The notes under the pieces were generated by a model. The model was not told the DNA's origin, searched no databases, and was given only the letters and a program-made list of their open reading frames with translations. Below are positions 56,224-64,000 of a DNA stretch of 64,000 nucleotides, in pieces. The position numbers and the translations under genes were made by a program. The stretch comes from Escallonia rubra. Its lineage: Eukaryota; Streptophyta; Magnoliopsida; Escalloniales; Escalloniaceae. Position 1 is the first letter of the stretch; each line of letters opens with the position of its first letter. The stretch is from contig JAVXUO010000708.1 of assembly GCA_033065855.1 (NCBI GenBank), positions 143,501-207,500 of the forward strand, in the 5' to 3' direction.

Positions 56224-58797
56224 TTAATACAGTTCAAATATAAGGCTAGCGAAAATGTAAGAAACACCGTTTTGGGTTTGTTTTGTTCGGTCATCATCTT
56301 TTACGTTAAACCTAAACCCGTTGATGATATAACCTCCGTAACAGGATGTTTGTTTGTTAGGGCCTTCGGCTAGTAATTTCAAGCAGGAGGCCACTGGTAT
56401 ATCCATTGACTGAACCTATTTTAAATGACGGTAAACATTAGGGATAAATCAGTATACTAATTGGCCACAGAACTGTATATAACACATAATATAATTTCGT
56501 TAAATAATCTTACACGATTTTTGAACCACTGTACAAATTGTGACTTCCGGTGAGATTCAAGTCCAGCGGGATCAGTGATTAAAGATTCCGCATCGAACTC
56601 ACTGCAAACCAATATGCATCTAACTCGCTTAACACACTTTCAATTATGTACATCAATGTAAGTGAATTAAGACTTTAACTTACTCAACGAATGCCGAAAC
56701 TTCATCGCAATTTAGAAGGGCATATATTGTTGCAGCATTGTACTCTTCATCTGTTAGCCATCGAGTATACGTTCGGCCGAACGGACTACCTGACTGCTTG
56801 AATATTGACAATTGCCCTTCCAAATTTGTGCTTGCTCCGGGATCATTTCGGCCTAGTTGATTTAACCTTGTACCAACATCCGAACCGAAATATTGACTAC
56901 AAAAGTTTACAAGTTCTTCCATTACGTAAGCCTCCGCAATTGAGCCCTCAACCCGAGCCTTATTACGGACTTTTTTCTTTAAATGGAACATGAACCTAGA
57001 AGTTTAGGGAATCGAGTTAGGTGGAATATCAATAATAACAGATGTCGCATTAAGTGTAAACGAACAACTGTAACAATTTAAGGATTACCTCTCGAAGGGA
57101 TACATCCACCGATATTGCACGGGTCCACCCATTTTAGCTTCATACGCCAAGTGAACAGGCAGATGCTCCATTGAATCAAAGAACGAAGGTGGGAAGATTT
57201 TCTCCAGCTTGCAAATCGTCACCACAATGTTCTTCTCAAGCACTTCCATGTTACTCACCCGGATCGTAGAAGAGCATATATCTCGAAAGAAATGAGATAA
57301 TTCAGTCAAAGTCTCGCAAACAACCCGTGGCAACAGTCCCCGGAAGGCAATAGGAATGAATCTCTCCATGAATACGTGGCAGTCGTGACTCTTCATCCCT
57401 TGGAACTTGCATTCTGAAACATTGCAACAACGAGATATGTTGGACGCAAACCCATCCGGAAGCTTCAAATTCTTAACCCACTGACAGACCTTCTCCACTT
57501 GTTTCTTGTCTAGACAGTAAGGTGCTTTCTTATCAAAAACGTTCTTCTCAATATGCATCACATCCATGTTGTTTCGGATAACGAGCGTCCTCCAGTAGGC
57601 TAACTCCCAGAAGATACAAAATTTTCTCCAGTTGTGCTCTTTCCCGAACCCTGCAATCTTCTGATCCGGCACACCCTTACCGTGTGGTATGTCAGTATCA
57701 AGTGCCTCCAGGTGTGAGAGTACTTCTTCACCAGATGGGTAGTCCAGCGTGACAACCTCACGCTCGATTGTCCCGTCAAATTTATCCTTCTGCCTACGAA
57801 ACTGATGGCCCGGTGGCAAAAGCTTACGGTGACATCCGAACCACGAGGCCTTTCCGCCGTGCTTTAACGTATGACCGGGGTTCACGCCCATACAAGCAGG
57901 GCATGCTAGCTTCCCATGTGTGCTCCAGCCACACGTCATTCCCAATGCGGGGAAATCATGTATAGTCCACATCAAAGCAGCCCTCATCTGAAAATTTTGT
58001 TTAAGGGATGCATCATATGTTTCGACTCCATGATTCCATAATTGTTTTAACTCATCAATCAACGGCCTTAAATACACATCTATGTCCTTACCGGGACTCT
58101 TCGGCCCCGGAATAAGCAACGACAAGAACATATACGGCTTCTTCATGCACATGCCTGGTGGAAGGTTGTAAGGGACAATAATAACAGGCCAACAGGAGTA
58201 AGGCGTGGTAGACTGACCGAAAGGGTTGAACCCATCGGTTGCCAGACCAAGTCTAACATTCCAAACTTCCTGAGCAAAAACTGGATGCCTGCGGTCAAAC
58301 TCCTTCCACGCCTCTCCATCAGCTGGGTGGGTCAGCACATCGGCATCGTTGCTGCGAGTCTCACGGTGAGCCCTCATATGTTCAGCCGTACTGGAGGAGT
58401 AGTACATTCTCTGAAGCCGTGGTGTGACCGGGAAATATCGCAATATCTTCCATGCAATGTTTTTCTTCTTCCCTTTGTCCGGTTTGTACCTCGAATGAGA
58501 GCACACTGGACATAATGACAAATCATTATTCTCTTTCCAGAATAATACACAATCGTTATTGCACGCATCTATCCGGTCGTAGCTCAACCCAAGTTTCCTC
58601 ATCATCTTCTTCGCGTCATAGTACGACGGCGGCAGCTTTTCACTTTCGGGCAGTATTTCTTTGATGAAGGTAACAAACTCGTTAAAACCTTTCTCGCTCA
58701 GCCCGTGGTCTGATTTCAACTGTAATAACCTACTAACCGCAGACAGCCGTGTGTGTTTCGGAGCTCCATCCCACAGCGGCTCTTCCGCAGCTCTCAA
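56224..58797 (-). pseudogene. CACTA TNPD transposase (tnp2 type), N-terminus missing
   Basis: Catalyses excision and integration of CACTA elements. The main exon 58797-57089 encodes AEEPLWDGAPKHTRLSAVSRLL, YDRIDACNNDCVLFW, CPVCSHSRY, the Transposase_21 core (GLATDGFNPFG, SCWPVIIVPYNLPP, DIDVYLRPLIDELKQLW, MTIHDFPALG, ACPACM) and HLPVHLAYEAKMGGPVQYRWMYPFER. Further exons: 56995-56684 (RNKARVEGSIAEAYVMEE), 56601 to about 56515 (LESHRKSQFVQWFK) and about 56406 onward (SCYGGYIINGFRF, the DUF4216 start). The usual N-terminal transposase-associated domain is absent: TAA stands directly before the frame at 58801, in satellite sequence. TTGAG|AG at 58797 could be a splice acceptor, so the satellite may lie in an intron, but no N-terminal exon is seen further out. 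Confidence 0.85.
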
Positions 58798-59785
58798 CAA
58801 TTAGGGCTAATTGTGCCGAGTAGTGATGATTAGTCCTAATTAGGGTTTAATTGTGCCGAGTAGTGATGATTAGGGTTTAATTGTGCCGAGTAGTGATGAT
58901 TAGTCCTAATTAGGGTTTAATTGTGCTGAGTAGTGATGATTAGTCCTAATTAGGGCTAATTAGGCTTAATTGGGTTATGTTAGGGCTAATTAATGTTAAT
59001 GAGGGCTAGTTTCGGATAATTATAGCTAATTAGGGTTGACTATGACTAATTAGGGTTTAATTGTGCCGAGTAGTGATGATTAGTCTTAATTAGGGCTAAT
59101 TAGGCTTAATTGGGTTATGTTAGGGCTAATTAATGTTAATGAGGGATAGTTTCGGATGATTATAGCTGACTAGGGTTGATTAGGACTAATTAGAGTTATG
59201 TAGTCCTAATTAGGGTTTAATTGTGCCGAGTAGTGATGATTAGTCCTAATTAGGGCTAATTAGGCTTAATTGGGTTATGTTAGGGCTAATTAATGTTAAT
59301 GAGGGCTAGTTTCGAATAATTATAGCTAATTAGGGTTGATTATGACTAATTAGGGTTTAATTGTGCCGAGTAGTGGTGATTAGTCCTAATTAGGGCTAAT
59401 TAGGCTTAATTGGGTTATGTTAGGGCTAATTAATGTTAATGAGGGATAGTTTCGGATGATTATAGCTGACTAGGGTTGATTAGGACTAATTAGAGTTATG
59501 TAGTCCTAATTAGGGTTTAATTGTGTCGAGTAGTGTTGATTAGTCCTAACTAGCGCTAATTAGGCGTAATTGGGTTATGTTAGTGCAAATTATGACTAAT
59601 TAGGCTAACAACAATCAATATGCGCATAATTGGGTTCATTTGGGCTAATTTGAGGTAATTACAGCTAATTTGAATTTTATCAGGTTCTTAGGGTTAATTA
59701 AAACTAATTAGGCTCGTTAGAGCTAATTAGGGTTAATTGATTTACTAAAATATTATTAATCAGGACTAATTAGGGCTAATTATAG
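58797..59785. repeat. Satellite with 300-bp higher-order repeat (140 + 160), CTAATTAGGG-based
   Basis: TAGGCTTAATTGGGTTATGT occurs at 58961, 59101, 59261 and 59401, with a variant at 59561: spacings 140, 160, 140, 160. So two related monomers alternate in a 300-bp unit, about two units plus edges. Smaller blocks are variations of TAATTAGGG(C/T)TAATT and TTGTGCCGAGTAGTGATGAT. The array decays from 59600 to 59785. Confidence 0.92.
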
Positions 59786-59934
59786 CCAGCGCTGGAGCCA
59801 CGATTAGATTCCAGGGGGTGCATGCTAAAAATGTCGCATTAACCTAACTAACCTAAATTTAATGCACATTCAACAACCTCAATTCCGACACCTCATATAG
59901 GGTGTCGATATGGTGTCCGATACGTTTCTGACAC

Positions 59935-60065
59935 CTCCGGACACGTGTCAGACACATACCGACACGTGTCTGACACATACCAACACGTGTCCGACGCCTT
60001 TGGACACGTGTCCGACGCCTCCGGACACGTGTCCGATGCCCAGCGACACGCACCTCCGGACACAT
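59935..60065. repeat. 21-bp minisatellite built on ACACGTGT
   Basis: (G/A)ACACGTGTC starts at 59940, 59961, 59982, 60003 and 60024, with a decayed sixth unit at 60045: exact 21-base spacing. Each complete unit carries the palindrome ACACGTGT, containing the CACGTG (G-box) core. Confidence 0.93.
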
Positions 60066-60149
60066 CGGCATACGTTAATTTGTTTTCTAAATGTCGGACA
60101 CCGTCGATCAGACGTGGTGTCCGTGTCTGCGCTAACTAACAGGTATCTC

Positions 60150-60275
60150 AATCCAATTGGGTCCCATCCTCCGTCAACAATCTCAATTCTCAAATGCTCA
60201 ATGCAATAAAAATTAACAAAAATCACACATTCAATCCAATTGGGTCCCATCCTCCGTCAATAATCTCAATATCTC
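60150..60275. repeat. Short direct duplication, 81 bases apart
   Basis: CAATCCAATTGGGTCCCATC plus CTCCGTCAA.AATCTCAAT occurs at about 60152 and 60233. The sequence on to 60480 is low-complexity AATCATCAATTAACAACC-type variation. Confidence 0.85.
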
Positions 60276-60479
60276 AAATGCTCAATGCACAATTAACAAT
60301 CTAAAATCATTAATTAACAACCTAAAATCATCAATTCATAATCGCAATTACTTCAAATACACAGCTAATAACCTAAAATCATCGATCAATAATCACAATT
60401 CTAAAACGCACAATTAACAACCTAAAATTATCAAACAAATGATCAATGTTCAAATGGGAAAAAAATGTTCAAAATTCAC

Positions 60480-61255
60480 ATATCCGATGCGCTTGAATTA
60501 TTTCAATTTAGGGTTCGATTGTATTAGGGCATTCAATTTAGGGTTCAATTAGTTTCATTTAGGGTTCGGTTCGATTAGGGCATTCAATTTAGGGTTCAAT
60601 TACTTCAATTTAGGGTTCAATTAGGAGGTTCTATTGATTCAATTTATGGTTCAGTTGATTTGAGGCATTCAATTTAGGGTTCAATTAGTTCGATTTAGGG
60701 TTCGGTTGGATTAGGGCATTCAATTTGGGGTTCAATTAGGGTTCGGTTAGATTGGGGCAATCAATTTAGGGTTTAATTAGGGGTTCAATTAGTTTAATTT
60801 AGGATTCGATTCAATTAGGGCATTCAATTTAGGGTTCAATTACTTCAATTTAGGGTTCAATTAGGGGGTTCTATTGATTCAATTTAGGGTTCGGTTGATT
60901 TGAGGCATTCAATTTAGGGTTCAATTAGTTCGGTTTAGGGTTCGGTTGGATTAGGGCATTCAATTTGGGGTTCAATTAGGGTTCGGTTAGATTGGGGCAA
61001 TCAATTTAGGGTTTAATTAGGGGTTCAATTAGTTTAATTTAGGATTCGATTCAATTAGGGCATTCAATTTAGGGTTCAATTACTTCAATTTAGGGTTCAA
61101 TTAGGGGGTTCTATTGATTCAATTTAGGGTTCGGTTGATTTGAGGCATTCAATTTAGGGTTCAATTAGTTCGATTTAGGGTTCGGTTGGATTAGGGCATT
61201 CAATTTGGGGTTCAATTAGGGTTCGGTTGGTTTAGGGTTTAGGGTTTAGGGTTCG
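60480..61255. repeat. 240-bp telomere-like satellite (TTTAGGGTTCAATTAG type)
   Basis: CAATTTGGGGTTCAATTAGG starts at 60721, 60961 and 61201, exactly 240 bases apart; whole units are almost identical. Each is a chain of CAATTTAGGGTTC(A/G)(A/G)TT variants containing the TTTAGGG plant telomere heptamer. Confidence 0.93.
61231..61251 (+). repeat. Three exact TTTAGGG plant telomere units
   Basis: TTTAGGG at 61231, 61238 and 61245, at the right edge of the 240-bp satellite. Confidence 0.95.
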
Positions 61256-62234
61256 CATCTATGATAACCTACCCGAAACAATCCTTGTTTTAACCTAAAT
61301 GGAATAGTTCAAAGATTAGAATGTAGCGTACAATATTGTATTATAACTCACTATTAACTCACGCACAGTCCCAAAACGACCCCCTCACTAGATGCGTAAA
61401 ATTACCAAATTGTCCTTGAGGTTTTCGGCACCAGAAAAATCCCAAAATATCTGAAAATACTATTTTAAGTATCCTGAAGTCATTTTTGGGCTAAAAAGTA
61501 TTTTAAAAAAAAATTGCCCGTAAATCTCGAACTAGCGTCCAGACCGAGCGCTAAAAGGTTAGTTTCGAAAAAACTACCTATTGGCCTCAGAATGGCACGA
61601 AATTTTAGAATATGAATCATATCAGTAAAATAAGATTTTCAGATTAAAATAACTTAGTTTACTATGTTAAATAATTTGTTAACTTTGATTAATCGATGCC
61701 ATAATTTAGCACCCCTTACGGACACCGAAAATTCTCAAAACATTCCGGAGCCTACATCTCGTAAAACTATTGGGGGTTATAGTTTTGCACTTTGTCCAAT
61801 TCTGATCCTAGATATTTATAAAAAATTATTGAAAACTGCCTAATTTAATTTTAACCTTTAGTGACCATTACCTTTACTATTCAGATTAAGCACACCTAGT
61901 ATTTCACCTAAATGCACACACATCTCCTTCTACCTTCAGCCGAGATGTTCATCCCACACCCACTTCACAACCACACATTACCTCACTTCCAACCCACTTT
62001 AAATCATAGAAACCTCATTACACCATTCTAACTCACTACAACATACACTTAAACACTCAATTTAACACATTTACACACCTATAATACACACACCATCAAG
62101 AACACACACACACACAGTCACGAACACACACTACACCTACAAAACACGCACTTAACTCCTCGAAAGCCACTTACATGTTAATAAAAACCAAAGAGAAATT
62201 AATGACAGGACACGGGAAGCAAACCAGAAGACCT
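61256..62234. other. Unassigned AT-rich sequence
   Basis: No gene found on either strand. The part 61900-62160 is ACACAC-rich low complexity. Confidence 0.5.
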
Positions 62235-62239
62235 TCACA

Positions 62240-62470
62240 GGCAGTGGTGGCGGCGCGACAGTGGTGGCAGCGCGGCAGTGGCGGCAGATCGGCAGTGGTG
62301 GCGGCGCGACACTGGTGGCAGCGCGGCAGTGCGGCAGTGGTGGCAGCGCGACAGTGGTGGCAGCGCGGCAGTGGTGGCAGATCGGCAGTAGTGGCGGCGC
62401 GACAGTGGTGGCAGCGCGGCAGTGGTGGCGGCGGTCCTTCGGTTTTGAAGATGGGCGGCAGTGGCGGTGG
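62240..62470. repeat. GC-rich tandem repeat, GGCAGTGGTGGCAGCGCGAC type
   Basis: About twelve imperfect 17-18-base units of CAGTGGTGGC(A/G)GCGCG(A/G), some with GATCGG instead of GCGCGG. Open frames on both strands follow from the repeat and are not genes. Confidence 0.85.
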
Positions 62471-62486
62471 CAGGCTCTATCGCCGG

Positions 62487-62495
62487 TGAGAGAGA

Positions 62496-62544
<49 letters not shown>

Positions 62545-62580
62545 GGAGAGAGCAACGGGAGAAAGAAAGAGAGAGAGAGA
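62487..62580. repeat. Interrupted (GA)n microsatellite
   Basis: Long GAGAGA runs with a few interruptions (GGGAGA, AAAGAGGGAG). Confidence 0.95.
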
Positions 62581-62589
62581 GCTTAAGCT

Positions 62590-64000
62590 CTATCTTATCA
62601 CCCTTGGGGTGCACCCTGGGGGCTAACAAACATAAGGTTCCTGTGATTCCCCTTGAGGGCTAGTTGAACATAAAGTTCTCGTGAGCGCCCTTGAGGACTA
62701 ATGGAAAATAAGATTCATGTAAACACCCGTAACAAGTACTTGTTACCGTGAAGCAAGTAAAAAGGAGCAAGGCTTTGAGCTTGCAATAGTCATTGTTATA
62801 TAAAACCCTTTGTCTGAGAAGGCATAAGGCATTAAGCCCATAATATTAATGCCAATCATAATATATAAAGCTCCCTCCTTTGAGAAGGCAAGAATATAAA
62901 GATGATTTTCAACCTATATATTGGGCATGGTCACAAGAAGACCCATGCGACATAATATGTCTGTTTGGCTCGACGAACATATAAAGCTAAAGGATGTGGG
63001 GTCCGTTCGAGCAGGATGTCACTCTGTGATCAAGAGAAATGTTGCCGTATTTTTGTCTATATTCTGTGTGGCAACTAGACTCTATTTTCTGGTTGCATGA
63101 GCTTTGTAGTTGTACCAGACATATTACCGATGCTATCACCAAAGGCTAGTGAAGTGCTTTGATTCATTAGATGCGTTGGCAGTGCGCATGTCTCAATTAC
63201 TGTAGAGTTAGATCATTAACGTGACATGCTATGAATATTTCACAAGTAGAGGTCACTCTTTGACCAAAAATACTATGAGAAATATGTAAGGCCGAATTGG
63301 CAGGATATTGTTGTAGTAAAAATCCTAGGCATGACTTAAAGTTGCAGGGCGTAGTGAATTTATTCCTCGTTTACGAAGTGGTTTACATGCCAGCATTGAT
63401 GCTCGCGGGCGCAATTTAGGCTCTTGTAATGTCAAAAACACGTGATTGGAAAATATCCTTTAAAGCAATAAAGCAAATATGAGCGTACACGTGGAACTAT
63501 GTTTTTAACATAGAAATAAGAGCGATGTTCATATACTCTGTGGCCCTTTTAGGGCTTGTTCGGTTAGGCGGCATGGGTATGTGCTTGTGCCAATTGACAC
63601 AACTGCACAATGGTAGACTAGAAAATAAATAAATCCAGATAATATGCAAGCGCACAAGATACAGTTTGGAAGGCTTGCTAGCGCCTAAAATCATCTTTGC
63701 TTTATATTTAGCGAGGGGTACGCAATACAAAATATGCTATGACTTTAAAGAGTGTGGGGCATACGTTCAATGAAGGAGACTCTGTGGTCTTAATCTAAAT
63801 AGACCTTTTTACGAGTTAAAAGCTTAATGCTTTAAGAGTGTATGCCTAAGCCAAATAAATGAGAGATCCTTTGTGTCTTAAATCAAATTACGCATTTTGC
63901 TTAGGTTAAAAGTTTAATGCTTTTAATAATTAGGCTTACGTCGAACAAATTAGACCCTGCGGGTTTAAAATACATATGTGCATTTGCATGACAAACTTTA
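62590..64000. other. Unassigned sequence with short diverged direct repeats
   Basis: No coding frame recognised. Pairs such as CCTTGAGGGCTA...CATAA.GTTC (62615-62720) and TTAAAAGCTTAATGCTTT (63817, with a variant at 63906) suggest a worn tandem structure. Its class is unknown. Confidence 0.5.

Larger units (their letters stand above)
54252..58797 (-). mobile_element. CACTA (En/Spm-type) transposon, one terminus, other end lost
   Basis: CACTACAAGAAAAC at 54252 is the terminus downstream of the genes, followed by a dense array of TTTAGCGACGGA/TCCGTCGCTAAA repeats (54270-54640). TNPA-like and TNPD genes follow on the minus strand with good splice sites. The other CACTA end is not found by 64000; the TNPD frame ends at about 58797 where a satellite array starts. 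Confidence 0.9.

Noticed and set aside
59859..60250. Thr/Cys-rich and Arg/Val-rich frames on both strands
   Set aside because: They follow the 21-bp (7-codon) minisatellite.
61231..61251. A true chromosome end
   Set aside because: Only three exact telomere units, and sequence continues for nearly 3 kb on the right.
62175..62626. Open frames of about 100-120 codons on both strands
   Set aside because: By-products of the GGTGGC repeat and the GA tract.

Overview
This is eukaryotic, almost certainly flowering-plant nuclear DNA from a repeat-rich intergenic region. The signs are split genes with GT/GC...AG introns, Ty1/copia, L1-type LINE, CACTA, Mutator-like, hAT-like and Helitron elements with plant-type termini, microsatellites, and satellite DNA related to the plant telomere repeat TTTAGGG. 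Nothing in the sequence fixes the species.

The backbone of 8.2-42.2 kb is a tandem array of four minus-strand copies of one short-chain dehydrogenase/reductase (SDR) gene of the TIC32-like type, separated by a repeated spacer. Unit D (CDS 42168 down to 37601, 8 exons, 337 codons) reads intact from ATG to stop, with all splice junctions in phase and all SDR motifs present. Unit C (32721 down to 22127) is broken: a 5.9-kb LINE with a 16-bp target duplication sits in exon 1, the exon-2 acceptor is altered, and the last exon is frameshifted. Unit A (14611 down to 8453) lost exon 1, has an in-frame stop in exon 5, carries a LINE that itself carries a Pack-MULE, and ends at a CACTA terminus. Unit B (16006 down to 15815, plus 16685-17035) keeps only exons 6-8; a plant mobile domain fragment lies where exons 1-5 should be. 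A Helitron (32930-36025) lies in the spacer upstream of unit C.

Left flank (1-8.2 kb): the 3' end of a copia retrotransposon, a CA-rich degenerate repeat, then the 3' half of a decayed CACTA element with a split TNPA-like gene, ending at 8247.

Right flank (45.3-64 kb): a Mutator-like element (45347-48899) holding a solo LTR; a second inverted-arm element (about 49270-52735) holding both a hAT-like MITE and another Mutator-like element; a CACTA element with TNPD and TNPA genes (54252-58797) whose TNPD frame stops abruptly at a satellite array; then three tandem-repeat blocks (300-bp higher-order repeat, 21-bp CACGTG minisatellite, 240-bp telomere-like satellite ending in three exact TTTAGGG units) and unrecognised AT-rich sequence.

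The only gene I would call possibly functional for the host is SDR unit D. The rest is transposon coding sequence, gene debris and repeats. The value of the window is mainly its layered insertion history, which several exact target-site duplications make readable, rather than a new enzymatic system.
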